Shown piece by piece: positions 45,734 through 57,086 of a stretch of 64,000 nucleotides of DNA (its first letter is position 1; every line of letters begins with the position of its first letter). The stretch is from contig VGUH01000011.1 of assembly GCA_016874295.1 (NCBI GenBank), positions 22,879-86,878 on the forward strand, in the 5' to 3' direction. This DNA is from Gammaproteobacteria bacterium (GTDB taxonomy: Bacteria > Pseudomonadota > Gammaproteobacteria > Steroidobacterales > Steroidobacteraceae). Position numbers and translations under genes: made by a program. A model generated the notes under the pieces. The model ran no database searches. It saw nothing but the letters and a program-made list of their open reading frames with translations, and was not told the origin of the DNA.

Positions 45734-46395
45734 CCCGGGACGACGTCGCGCGACTCGACTGGGCGAAAGGCGACGGCCTGCTGCCGGCCGTCGTGCAGGA
45801 CGCGGGCAGCGGCGCCGTGCTGATGCTCGGCTACATGAACCGCGACGCGCTCGAGGCGACGCTCGCGACCGGGCGCGTCACGTTCTACAGCCGCAGCCGG
45901 CGCAGCCTGTGGGTCAAGGGCGAGACCTCCGGGAACCGGCTCGCGCTCGTGGCCGCGAGCGCGGACTGCGACGGCGACGCGATCCTCGTGCAGGCACGGC
46001 CGGCAGGGCCCGTATGCCACGCCGGCACGGCGAGCTGTTTCGCGGCGGCGCCGCCGACCGCCGCCGCGCCTCTGGCGTTCCTTGCCGCGCTCGAGGACAT
46101 CATCGCGGCACGCATCGCCGAGCCGACTCCCGCCAGCTACACCGCCCGCCTGCATGCGCAGGGATTACGACGCGTGGCGCAGAAGGTCGGCGAGGAGGCG
46201 CTCGAGCTCGCGCTCGCCGCGAGCGGCGGCAGCGATGCCGAGGTCGTCGCCGAGGGAGCCGACCTGCTGTATCACGCCGCACTCCTGCTGCGGGCACGGG
46301 GCCTGTCCCTCGCGGACCTGGCGACCGAGCTGGAGCGGCGGCACGCGGAGCGGGTTTCCGGGGCACCTCCGGCGACCCCGGCAGGCGCGACTTGA
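45730..46395 (+). CDS. hisI: Bifunctional phosphoribosyl-AMP cyclohydrolase / phosphoribosyl-ATP pyrophosphatase
   Basis: 221 residues from GTG 45730. The cyclohydrolase part (1-~115) has [32 protein letters not shown] and CDGDAILVQ with Zn-binding Cys. The pyrophosphatase part (~125-205) has [18 protein letters not shown] and [17 protein letters not shown]. Last gene of the his operon; the trp promoter and leader start inside or just after its end. Confidence 0.95.
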   Translation: MTRDDVARLDWAKGDGLLPAVVQDAGSGAVLMLGYMNRDALEATLATGRVTFYSRSRRSLWVKGETSGNRLALVAASADCDGDAILVQARPAGPVCHAGTASCFAAAPPTAAAPLAFLAALEDIIAARIAEPTPASYTARLHAQGLRRVAQKVGEEALELALAASGGSDAEVVAEGADLLYHAALLLRARGLSLADLATELERRHAERVSGAPPATPAGAT

Positions 46396-46421
46396 CGGCG
46401 GCACCGCGACCCCGCAATACT
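46392..46421 (+). promoter_or_regulatory. Candidate trp promoter
   Basis: TTGACG (46392-46397) overlapping the hisI stop, 18-base spacer, AATACT (46416-46421). The leader peptide ATG follows 7 bases after the -10, so a transcript would begin at or next to the ATG. Confidence 0.5.
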
Positions 46422-46428
46422 CAGCCCG

Positions 46429-46476
46429 ATGTCCGGCCTGACCCGCAACCTGCGCTGGTGGTGGCGCCACTCCTAG
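46429..46476 (+). CDS. trpL: trp operon leader peptide
   Basis: A 15-residue frame, MSGLTRNLRWWWRHS, with three consecutive TGG Trp codons, ending TAG. It lies between hisI and trpE and precedes an intrinsic terminator, the classical trp attenuation layout. No Shine-Dalgarno is seen before the ATG. Confidence 0.9.
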   Translation: MSGLTRNLRWWWRHS

Positions 46477-46535
46477 GAGAGGGCGCTGGGGCTTGCTGTT
46501 GACGTAGACATCTAAGCGTTTTTCAGGGAATCCAG

Positions 46536-46572
46536 AACCCGTCTCCGGCTGCAACCGGGACGGGTTTTTTGT
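46536..46572 (+). terminator. trp attenuator terminator
   Basis: Stem AACCCGTC-T-CCGG / CCGG-GACGGGTT (12 pairs, one bulge, 6-base loop CTGCAA), followed by TTTT of the T-run ending at 46571. It is 60 bases downstream of the leader peptide and 13 bases before trpE. The stem sequence differs from that of the ilv, phe and leu attenuators. I could not identify a convincing antiterminator by eye. Confidence 0.88.
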
Positions 46573-46584
46573 CGTACGCGAAAT

Positions 46585-47978
46585 ATGAAACCACCATTCG
46601 ACCTGTCGGGCGACCTCAACACACCGGTCTCGGCGTACCTGAAGCTCGCGCCGTTCCGGCCACGCTTCCTGCTCGAGAGCGTCGAGGGCGGCGAGCGCCT
46701 CGGCCGCTACTCGTTCATCGGCTTCGGCGACGCGCTCGACATCAAGCTCGACCGCCAGGGGCTCACGCTCGGCGGCCGGCGGCTGCCGGCGCCCGCGACG
46801 GGCGCGGAGCTGCTCGGCGTGCTGCGCGCCGCGCTCGCCGGCGCGCCCTGCCCGCAACCGGCCTGCAACGGCGTGCCGCTCGCCGGCGGGCTGGTCGGCT
46901 ATGCCGGCTTCGACGTGGTGCGCCTGTTCGAGCGCCTGCCTGCGCCGCAGCGGCCCTTCCAGGCGGTGGTGCCCGACCTGCCGCTGCTGCACTACGTTGC
47001 GCCCGCCTCGCTGCTCGTCTTCGACCACGTGACGCGCGGCATCGCGCTGCTGCACGCCGGCGGCGAGGACGAGCGCGAGCGACTGCGGCAGGAAGTGAAC
47101 CGGGCGTTGCACGGCGCGCTGCCCGCGCGGCGGCAAGGCACCGGATTCTCGCGGCCGCGCGCCGGGCTCGCGCGCGAGGCATTCCTCGAGGCGGTGCAGC
47201 GCGCGCAGGAGCACATCGCGGCCGGCGACGTCTACCAGCTCGTGCTCTCGATCCTGTTCGAGGGCAGCCATGACCTCGACCCGTTCCAAGTCTACCGCGC
47301 GCTGCGCGCGATCAACCCGTCGCCTTATCTCTACTATTGCGAGCTGGACGACGTGACGGTGATCGGCTCCTCGCCCGAGGCGCTCGTCAAGCTGAACAGC
47401 GGGCTTGCGGAACTCAGGCCGATCGCGGGAACGCGTCCGCGCTCGGACTGCGAGGCCGCCGACCGCGCGCTCGAGCAGGAGCTGCTCGGCGACGCGAAGG
47501 AGAACGCCGAGCACGTCATGCTGGTCGACCTCGCGCGCAACGACCTCGGCCGCGTCGCGGAGTCGGGCAGCGTGCGCGTCGAACCCTACCGTTCGATCGA
47601 GCGCTACAGCCATGTGATGCACCTCGTCTCCGGCGTGCGCGGCCGGCTCGCGCCCGGGCGCGACGCCTTCGACCTGTTCGCGGCGGCGTTCCCGGCCGGC
47701 ACGCTGGTCGGCGCGCCGAAAGTGCGCGCAATGCAGATCCTCGACGCGCTCGAGCCGACCGCGCGCGGGCTCTACGGCGGCACGGTCGGCTACTTCGGCC
47801 TGCGCGGCGACATGGACCAGGCGATCGCGATCCGCACGCTGGTATTCCAGGGCGACCGCTACGGCTTCCAGGCGGGTGCCGGCATCGTCGCCGACAGCGA
47901 CCCGGCCGCCGAGCACGCCGAGATCCTCGCCAAGGGCGCGGCGATGCTGCGCGCGCTGGAAGCGGCGGAGGCGCGGTC

Positions 47979-47982
<4 letters not shown>
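46585..47982 (+). CDS. trpE: Anthranilate synthase component I
   Basis: Converts chorismate to anthranilate with TrpG. It has 465 residues, with the Trp-feedback region [14 protein letters not shown] and [19 protein letters not shown] at the N-terminus. The catalytic half includes [50 protein letters not shown] and [16 protein letters not shown]. No clear ribosome site precedes ATG 46585. Confidence 0.95.
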
Positions 47983-48555
<573 letters not shown>

Positions 48556-48572
<17 letters not shown>

Positions 48573-49575
48573 GTTCCTGGAATGCCTGCTCGAGGGCCGC
48601 GATCTCGCCGAGTCGCAGGCCGAGGACCTGCTGGTGCAGCTCACGAACATCGAGGGGGCGCCGGCGATGGCGGGCGCAATCCTCGCGGCGCTGCGCTGCA
48701 AGGGCGTCTCGGCTTCGGAACTGCGCGGCTTCGCCCGCGCGATGAGGAGGCTCGCGCTCCGGCCCCAGGTTCCCGCGGGCCTGCCCGCCATCGACATCGT
48801 CGGCACCGGCGGCGACGGCTCGAACAGCCTCAACATCTCGACCGGCACCGCGATCGTCGCGGCCGCGTGCGGCCTGCCGGTCGTCAAGCACGGCAATCGC
48901 TCGGTCTCGAGCCGCGCAGGCAGCGCCGACGTGCTTGCAGCCCTCGGCCTCAAGATGCCGCTCGACGAGCGCGCCGCCGCGAGCTGCCTCGCGGCGACCG
49001 GTTTTACCTTCCTGTTCGCGCCCTACTACCACCCGGCGATGAAGGCCGTCGCGCCCGTCCGCGCCGCGCTCGGCGTGCGCACGGTGTTCAACATCCTCGG
49101 GCCGCTCTCCAACCCTGCGCAGCCGCCGTACCACCTGCTCGGCGCCTTCAGCCAGGAAACCGCGAAACTCATGGCGGAAGCGATCGCCGGCCTCGAAATC
49201 GAGCGTGCCTTCGTCGTGCACGGCGCCGCGGGCTGGGACGAGCCGACGACCGTCGGTCCATTCACGCTCTATGACGTGCGTCCGGGCCGCGTCACCGTCG
49301 AGACGCGGCAGCCGGAGGATTTCGGCCTCGCGCGCTGCACGACGGCCGAGCTGGCGGGCGGCGACCCGTCGCACAACGCCCGCGTGCTGCGCGGCGTGCT
49401 GCTGGACGGCGTCCGTAACCCCTATCGCGACTGCCTGCTGCTCGGCGCCGCGCTCGCGCTCGAGGTTGCCGGCGAGGAGGATGCGCCCGCGGCCGCGATG
49501 GCGCGCGCGACGCACGCCATCGACAGCGGCGCGGCAGGACGCTTGCTCGGCTCACTTGCGGCGTTCTCGCCATGA
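48556..49575 (+). CDS. trpD: Anthranilate phosphoribosyltransferase
   Basis: 339 residues; adds the phosphoribosyl group to anthranilate. [20 protein letters not shown] (PRPP-binding), [31 protein letters not shown] and DEPTTVGP are present. Coupled to trpG and trpC by overlaps. Confidence 0.96.
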
Positions 49576-50387
49576 GCGACGATTTCCTCGCGGCCATGGC
49601 CGCCGGCAGCCGCCGCCGTGCCGGCGAGGCGCGCGTGCGGATTCCGTACGATGCGCTCGAGCGGCAGGCGCGGCAGGCGGCGGCGCCACCGAAGCTCCGG
49701 CTCCACGCGCGCTTCGACCTGATCGCCGAGATCAAGCTGCGCTCGCCGGCCGCGGGCGGCCCGGCGCGCGCCGACGACGACCTCCCCACCCGCGCGGCCG
49801 CCTACGCGGCCGGAGGTGCGGCGGCCGTTTCGGTGCTCACGGAGCCGAGCCGCTTCGATGGATCGATCCATCACCTGCAGCGCGCGGCGCGCATGCTCGA
49901 GCCGCTCTCGCTCCCCGCGATGCGCAAGGACTTCATCGTCGATCCCTATCAGCTCGTCGAGGCGCGCGCCGCGGGCGCGGGCGGCGCGCTGCTGATCCTC
50001 AGGCTGCTCGAGCCGGCGGAACTCGCGTCGCTGGTCGCGGTCGGGCGGAGCCTGGAGCTATTCCTGCTGCTCGAGGCTTTCGACGCTGCGGACCTAGATG
50101 CGGCGCGCGCGCTGATCGACGCGGTCGGGCCGGAGGGACTGCTGGTCGGGGTCAACAGCCGCGACCTCACGACGCTGCAGGTGCGGCCCGAGCGGCTGCT
50201 CGAGCTCGCACCGCGCCTGCCGCGGGCGGTTCCGTGCGTCGCCGAGAGCGGCATCGCGTCGGCGGACGACGCCTGCGCCGTCGCGCGGGCGGGATACCGC
50301 GTCGCGCTGGTCGGCACGGCACTGATGCAAAGCGGAGATCCGGGCGCGCTGGTGCGCGAGCTCGTCGACGCGGGGCGTGCGGCATGA
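49572..50387 (+). CDS. trpC: Indole-3-glycerol phosphate synthase
   Basis: 271 residues, monofunctional, trpF being separate. TIM-barrel motifs are LIAEIKLRSPAAGG, AVSVLTEPSRFDGS, RKDFIVDPYQLVEARAAGA and VGVNSRDLTTLQV, and the C-terminus has CVAESGIASADDA. In the first motif the family's KxxSP reads KLRSP. Overlaps both neighbours by 4 bases. Confidence 0.95.
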   Translation: MSDDFLAAMAAGSRRRAGEARVRIPYDALERQARQAAAPPKLRLHARFDLIAEIKLRSPAAGGPARADDDLPTRAAAYAAGGAAAVSVLTEPSRFDGSIHHLQRAARMLEPLSLPAMRKDFIVDPYQLVEARAAGAGGALLILRLLEPAELASLVAVGRSLELFLLLEAFDAADLDAARALIDAVGPEGLLVGVNSRDLTTLQVRPERLLELAPRLPRAVPCVAESGIASADDACAVARAGYRVALVGTALMQSGDPGALVRELVDAGRAA

Positions 50388-50989
50388 GCGGGCCCTGGAT
50401 CAAGATCTGCGGCGTGACGACCCCCGAGGCGGTGAGCGCGGCGGACAGCGTCGGAGTCGACGCGATCGGCTTCATATTTGCCGCCTCGCCGCGGCGCGTG
50501 ACGCCCGAGCGCGCCTGGCGCCTGGCCGCCCCGGTCCGCGGCCGCATCGCCTGCTGTGCCGTGGTACGGCGCACGACCCAGGCGGAGGTGGACGAGATCC
50601 TGCGCGTGCTGCGGCCCGACATGCTGCAGGCGGACGTCGCGGAACTCGGGTCGCTCGAGCTGCCGGAGACGCTCGAGGTGCTGCCGGTCGCGAGCACGCG
50701 CGCGCCGGCGCCGGAGGCGCTGCCGGATGCCCTGCTGCTCGAGCGGCCGCCCGCCGACGACGGCGTGGGTTGGGACGAGGCCGCGATCCGCGGGCTCTCG
50801 CGCCGCACGCGGCTGGTGCTCGCGGGCGGCCTCGATGCCGACAACGTCGCCGGGCTGGTGCGGTCCGTCACGCCCTGGGGCGTTGACGTCTCGCGCGGCG
50901 TCGAGGTGGCGCCCGGCATCAAGGGGCACGAACTGATCCGGCGCTTCGTCAAGGCCGCACGCTCGATGAATGGGGTGATTCCACTATGA
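50384..50989 (+). CDS. trpF: Phosphoribosylanthranilate isomerase
   Basis: 201-residue TIM barrel: WIKICGVTTPEAVSAA with the catalytic Cys, GFIFAASPRRVTPERA, LVLAGGLDADNVAGLV and GVDVSRGVEVAPGIKGHELI. Overlaps trpC and trpB by 4 bases. Confidence 0.95.
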   Translation: MSGPWIKICGVTTPEAVSAADSVGVDAIGFIFAASPRRVTPERAWRLAAPVRGRIACCAVVRRTTQAEVDEILRVLRPDMLQADVAELGSLELPETLEVLPVASTRAPAPEALPDALLLERPPADDGVGWDEAAIRGLSRRTRLVLAGGLDADNVAGLVRSVTPWGVDVSRGVEVAPGIKGHELIRRFVKAARSMNGVIPL

Positions 50990-52233
50990 ATGCGCAACTC
51001 GAACACACTACCGCCGCCCTGCTCGAGGACGAGGTCGCCGGCCGCTACCCGGACGCGCGCGGCCGCTACGGTCCGTTCGGAGGACGCTACGTCCCGGAGA
51101 CGCTGGTGGCGCCGCTCGAGCGGCTCGCCGACGCCTGCCGCCTGTTGCGCGACGAGGGTTTCCTGGCCGAATTCAGCGCGGAGCTTCGCGCCTGGGCGGG
51201 CCGCCCCACGGCCCTGACGCCGGCGCGCGGCCTGTCGCGGCGCTGGGGCGCGGAGGTGTGGCTGAAGCGCGAGGACCTCGCGCACACCGGCGCGCACAAG
51301 ATCAACAACGCCATCGGCCAGGTGCAGCTTGCGAAACGCCTCGGCGCGCGGCGCGTGATCGCTGAGACCGGCGCCGGCCAGCACGGCGTAGCGACCGCCG
51401 CGGCCTGCGCGCGGCTCGGCATGCCGTGTACCGTCTACATGGGCGCGCTCGACATGGAACGGCAGGCGCCCAATGTCGGCCGCATGCGGCTGATGGGCGC
51501 GACCGTGGTCGCCGTCCTGAACGGCGACCGGACGCTGCGCGCCGCGGTGGACGAGGCGTTGCGCGACTGGGTGTCGGATCCGGACGGCACCTACTACTGC
51601 CTCGGCTCGGCAATCGGCCCGCATCCCTACCCGTACCTAGTCCGCGAACTGCAGTCGGTCATCGGGCGCGAGGCCCGCCAGCAGCTCCTCGACGCGGCGG
51701 GGCGTCTGCCGGATGCGGCGGCCGCTTGCGTCGGCGGCGGCTCGAATGCGATCGGCCTGTTCCACGCCTTTCTCGCCGACCGCAGCGTCGCGCTGCTCGG
51801 CTTCGAGGCCGGCGGGCGCGGCAGCGGCCTCGGCGAGAACGCGGCCTCGATCGCCCATGGCCGGCCGGGCGTGCTGCACGGCTGCTACTCGCAGTTGCTG
51901 CAGGACGTCGACGGCCAGGTGCAGGAAACGCATTCCGTCTCGGCGGGCCTCGATTACCCGTTGGTCGGACCGGAGCACGCGCTGCTCGCGCTCACCGGAC
52001 GCGTGCGCTACGAGGCCATCGCCGACGACGTCGCGCTCGCCGCGCTCGCGGAGTGCTGCGCGGCGGAAGGCATCCTGCCGGCGATCGAGTCTGCGCACGC
52101 GCTCGCCGGCGCGCGCGAATGGGCGCGCACGCACGCGGGCGCAACGATCCTGGTCTGCCTGTCCGGACGCGGCGACAAGGACCTGAAGACGCTCGAGGCC
52201 ACGCTGCTCGCCGGCGCGGGCGCGGCGGCATGA
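50986..52233 (+). CDS. trpB: Tryptophan synthase beta chain
   Basis: 415 residues. FGGRYVPETLVAPLERL near the start, the PLP-Lys motif HTGAHKINNAIGQVQLAKRL, ETGAGQHGVATAAACA, the phosphate loop VGGGSNAIGLFHAF and GLDYPLVGPEHA. This is the TrpB1 form that pairs with the adjacent trpA. Confidence 0.96.
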   Translation: MNAQLEHTTAALLEDEVAGRYPDARGRYGPFGGRYVPETLVAPLERLADACRLLRDEGFLAEFSAELRAWAGRPTALTPARGLSRRWGAEVWLKREDLAHTGAHKINNAIGQVQLAKRLGARRVIAETGAGQHGVATAAACARLGMPCTVYMGALDMERQAPNVGRMRLMGATVVAVLNGDRTLRAAVDEALRDWVSDPDGTYYCLGSAIGPHPYPYLVRELQSVIGREARQQLLDAAGRLPDAAAACVGGGSNAIGLFHAFLADRSVALLGFEAGGRGSGLGENAASIAHGRPGVLHGCYSQLLQDVDGQVQETHSVSAGLDYPLVGPEHALLALTGRVRYEAIADDVALAALAECCAAEGILPAIESAHALAGAREWARTHAGATILVCLSGRGDKDLKTLEATLLAGAGAAA

Positions 52234-53000
52234 ACGCGATCTCCGCCGCGATCCGGGGCGCCCGTCACGACGGCCCCGCGCTGGTCGCTTACCTGACGGC
52301 CGGTTACCCGCGACGCGAGACATTCCTCGCGACGCTGAACGACATTGCGGAGGCGGCCGACGTCGTGGAGATCGGCGTGCCGTTCAGCGACCCGATGGCG
52401 GATGGCCTCACGATCCAGCGCTCGAGCCGCGTCGCGCTGGCGCAGGGCGTGTCACTCGGCTGGCTGCTCGAGACGCTTGACGGATCGGGCGGCGGATTCA
52501 AGGCGCCGCTGCTGCTCATGAGCTACCTCAATCCCCTGCTCGCCTACGGCCTTGGCGCGCTGCCCGCCGCGGCGCGGCGCGCCGGGATCTCCGGCTTCAT
52601 CGTGCCGGACCTGCCGCTCGAGGAGTGCATGGAACTCAAGGCGGCGCTGTCGCGCGAGGATCTCGCGCTCGTCCAGTTCGTGGCGCCGACCACGCCGCCG
52701 GAGCGCGCGGCGGAACTCGGCGCGGCGAGCGAGGGGTTTCTCTACGCGCTGACCATGAACGGGATCACCGGCCAGGACGCGGCGCTGCCGGAGGCGACGC
52801 TCGCCTGGCTGGCGCGGCTGCGCGCCCTGGCCGCAGTACCGGTCTGCGCGGGTTTCGGCATCCGCAACGCCGCGCAGGTGGCGCGCCTCGCGCCGCACGT
52901 GGACGGCGTGATCGTCGGGTCCGCGCTGGTGGAGGTGCTCGAGCGCGGCGAGGATGCGGGCGCTTTCGTGCACGGCCTGCGCCCGGCCCGCGCCGGCTGA
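52230..53000 (+). CDS. trpA: Tryptophan synthase alpha chain
   Basis: 256 residues. Catalytic Glu and Asp lie in VVEIGVPFSDPMADGLTIQ; PLLLMSYLNPLLAYG, GFIVPDLPLEE and VCAGFGIRNAAQV follow. The family's usual ADGP is ADGL here, a minor change. Last gene of trpEGDCFBA. Confidence 0.95.
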   Translation: MNAISAAIRGARHDGPALVAYLTAGYPRRETFLATLNDIAEAADVVEIGVPFSDPMADGLTIQRSSRVALAQGVSLGWLLETLDGSGGGFKAPLLLMSYLNPLLAYGLGALPAAARRAGISGFIVPDLPLEECMELKAALSREDLALVQFVAPTTPPERAAELGAASEGFLYALTMNGITGQDAALPEATLAWLARLRALAAVPVCAGFGIRNAAQVARLAPHVDGVIVGSALVEVLERGEDAGAFVHGLRPARAG

Positions 53001-53028
53001 AGCCGCGCGATTCCGGTCAGCCGCGGCT
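53001..53028. terminator. Candidate bidirectional terminator hairpin, trpA/proC
   Basis: AGCCGCG (53001-53007) and CGCGGCT (53022-53028) form a 7-bp stem with a 14-base loop starting at the trpA stop and running into the last codons of convergent proC. No strong T-run. Confidence 0.4.
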
Positions 53029-53805
53029 CAGGTCCGCCGAGCGTCGGCGCGCGGCCTCGAGTCCGGCGCGGAACGCGACCGCGAACCGGTGCTCGTCGAA
53101 CGCCTGCATTGCGGCCGCGGTCGTCCCGCCGGGCGTCGTGACGGCGCGCCGCCAGTCAGCGGCCGAGCGCTCGCCCGACTCGAGCAGGCGCGCGCTCGCC
53201 GACAGCACCTCGTGCGCGAGCACGCGCGACTGCTCGGCGCTGAAGCCCATGGCCTGCGCGTTCTCCGCGAGCAGCTCGGTCAGGTAGAAGAAATACGCGG
53301 GCCCCGTGCCGCCGAGCGCCGTGAAGGCATCGAGCAGCGCCTCGTCGTGCACCTCGATCTCGATGCCTGTCGCCCGGAAGATGCTGCGCGCGAGCCCGAC
53401 CTGCGCCGGCGAGCAGTCGGGTGCCGCGATCCACGCGGTGGCGCCCCGCCCGACCTGCGCGCCGAGGTTCGGCATGCAACGCACCGTAGCGGCCGCTCCG
53501 AGCGCCCTGGCGACGTTCGCGAGCGTCACGCCCGCCATCACCGAGATGACGAGCTTGCCGCCGAGCGGCGTCTTCAGGGATCCGGCCAGCACCGTGAACT
53601 GCTGCGGCTTCACCGCGACGATCACGGCCTCGGCCTCGCGCGCCGCCGCATCCGCCTCGCGGAACGCGTGCCGCGCCCCGAGCTTTGCGAGCTGCGCCTC
53701 GTGCGTGTCGCAGACCAGCAGCGCGTCCTCGCCGACCACGCCCTTGAGACTGCGGTACAGCGCGCCGCCGACGTTGCCCGCGCCGATGATGGCGATGCGG
53801 TCCAT
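53017..53805 (-). CDS. proC: Pyrroline-5-carboxylate reductase
   Basis: NAD(P)H-dependent last step of Pro synthesis. The ATG at 53805 gives 262 residues: IAIIGAGNVGGALYRSL Rossmann start, VAVKPQQF, RCMPNLGAQVGRGATAW, and the C-terminal signature region FTALGGTGPAYFFYLTELL with TTPGGTTAAAM. It sits 5 bases after the transporter gene on the same strand. Confidence 0.95.
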   Translation of the reverse strand: MDRIAIIGAGNVGGALYRSLKGVVGEDALLVCDTHEAQLAKLGARHAFREADAAAREAEAVIVAVKPQQFTVLAGSLKTPLGGKLVISVMAGVTLANVARALGAAATVRCMPNLGAQVGRGATAWIAAPDCSPAQVGLARSIFRATGIEIEVHDEALLDAFTALGGTGPAYFFYLTELLAENAQAMGFSAEQSRVLAHEVLSASARLLESGERSAADWRRAVTTPGGTTAAAMQAFDEHRFAVAFRAGLEAARRRSADLSRG

Positions 53806-53810
53806 ACGCG

Positions 53811-55612
53811 TTAACCGGAGAACCACGCCGGCAGCAGCGGGCCGCCGAGCCAGAGCCACTGGGCGAGCCAGGCACTCACCAGGCTGATGCCGATCGTGAG
53901 CGGGATGCCGACGCGGAAGAAGTCGCCGAAGGTGTACTGCCCGGGATTGATGATCAGCAGGTTGCCGTGGTGGCCGATCGGCGTCAGGAACGCGGTGACC
54001 GCGCCGAGCGCCGTGCAGACGATGAACGGCTGCGGCGGCAGGCCGAGCGCGAGCGAGATCGGCGCCAGCAGCACGGTGGTCGCCGCGTCGGACAGGATCT
54101 GGGTCACGAGCGCCGCGCCCCAGTAGAGCGCCAGCATGACCGCGAGCGGCGACCACCCCGCCGTCATCTGCTGCAGCTGCTCGGCGAGGAATGCGGCGGT
54201 GCCGGTCTTCTCCATGCCGAGGCCGAGCGGAATGACGCCCGCGATCATCACGTAGATGCGCACGTCGATCTCGCGGTAGGCCTGGTCCACGGCGACGCAG
54301 CCGCGGTCAGGACCAGCGCGACGGCGCCGGTCAGGAAGGCCATCTGCGGCGGGAAAACGCCCGACGCGGCGGCACCCACCGTCGCCGCGACGATCAGGAG
54401 CGTGCGCGTCGCGAACTGGCGGCGGCGCGGGTTCGCCGAGAACGGCACCATCATCAGGAAGCCCTGGTGCGGGGCGAGCTCGGCGAAGCGCTCCGGCGTG
54501 CCGCGCAGCACCAGGAGATCGCCCTCGCGCATCTTGACCTGCGAGAGCCGGTCGCGGATCCACTCCCGCCGCCGCCAGAGCCCGACCACCAGCACGTCGA
54601 AGGCCTTGCGGAAGTCGACGCTGCCGATGGTCTCGCCGATGAACGGGGAATGCGGCGCGACCACGACCTGCACCAGCTGATGCGTGCCTTCGTCCTGCTT
54701 GCCGCCAGTGCCGCCGTACTTCTTGACGGCATGCAGCGACAGGCCGGGGTCGCCCTCCACGGTCGCGATCTCGTCGGGCGTCGCGCTCGCGAACAGGACG
54801 TCGCCGGCGGCCAGCACCGATTCCTTGCCCTTGTTGTGCTGGGGCACGCCCTCCCGGAGCCACTCGGCGACCTCGAGGCGGCCGTCGTAGTAGCGGTTGA
54901 ACTCCGCCATCGGCCGGCCGATCCAGCGCGAGTCCTCCTCGATCACGAGCTCGGTGTAATAGCGGTCGAGCCGGAGATAATCGGCCTCGTCGGCCCGCGC
55001 CTTGCGCTTCGGGAGTATCCAGCGCGCGATGATCATGTAGGCGATCGCGAGCACCACGAGCGCGATGCCGATGGGCGTGATGCCGAACACGCCGAGCGTC
55101 TCCTGCCCGCCGGTCAGCAGCAGGTGGTTCATCAGCAGGAACGCCGGAGCGCTGAAGATCGTCAGCGTGGTGCCGAGCGAGGCCGCGAGCGACATCGGCA
55201 TCAGGAGGCGCGACGGCGACAGGTTCTGCCCGCGCGCGAGGCGCATCATGATCGGCAGCATCATCGCCGTGATCATCAGGTGGTGCGAAAAAGCCGCCAG
55301 CGCGGCGACCGCCGGCATCACGACCAGGATGGCGTGCCCTTCGCGCGCGCCGGCCGCCCGCGCGATCCCCCCGCCGATGCGCTCGGTGATGCCGGTCTGG
55401 GTGAGCGCGGCCGAGATCACGAATACCGAGGCGACGATGATCGCCGGCTCGCTCGCGAATCCGGACAGCGCCTCGCTCGGCGTCAGGATGCCGGTCGCCG
55501 CGAGCGCGAGCAGCGTCAGCATCGCGGCCACGTCCATGCGGATCCGCTCGCTGATGAACAGGATCAGCGTGACGGCGACGATGCCCAGGAATATCAGTTG
55601 TATGGTCGTCAT
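53811..55612 (-). pseudogene. SLC13/DASS-type anion transporter with RCK_C domains, interrupted by a one-base frameshift
   Basis: The 5' frame from ATG 55612 encodes hydrophobic helices and a loop with two TrkA_C-like segments (LREGVPQHNKGKESVLAAGD; VKMREGDLLVLRGTPERFAE). The 3' frame carries the last helices (VRIYVMIAGVIPLGLGMEKT, LTPIGHHGNLLIINPGQYTF). The frames meet near 54290-54305 with a -1 offset; one added base restores LTA-x-CVAVDQAYREIDVRIY. Together they make a normal-length (~600 residue) sodium/dicarboxylate-sulfate family symporter. Substrate unknown; sulfate or dicarboxylate is the usual guess. Real decay or a sequencing error cannot be separated here. Confidence 0.8.
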
Positions 55613-55667
55613 GGCGGCTTGCCCGCGATTTTACGCACCCGCGCGGGTCCGTGTACCATGCGTTTCG

Positions 55668-57082
<1,415 letters not shown>

Positions 57083-57086
<4 letters not shown>

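Noticed and set aside
46429..46585. A TrpR-type operator at the trp operon
   Set aside because: No CTAG-type palindrome is present around the trp leader; control here appears to be by attenuation only.
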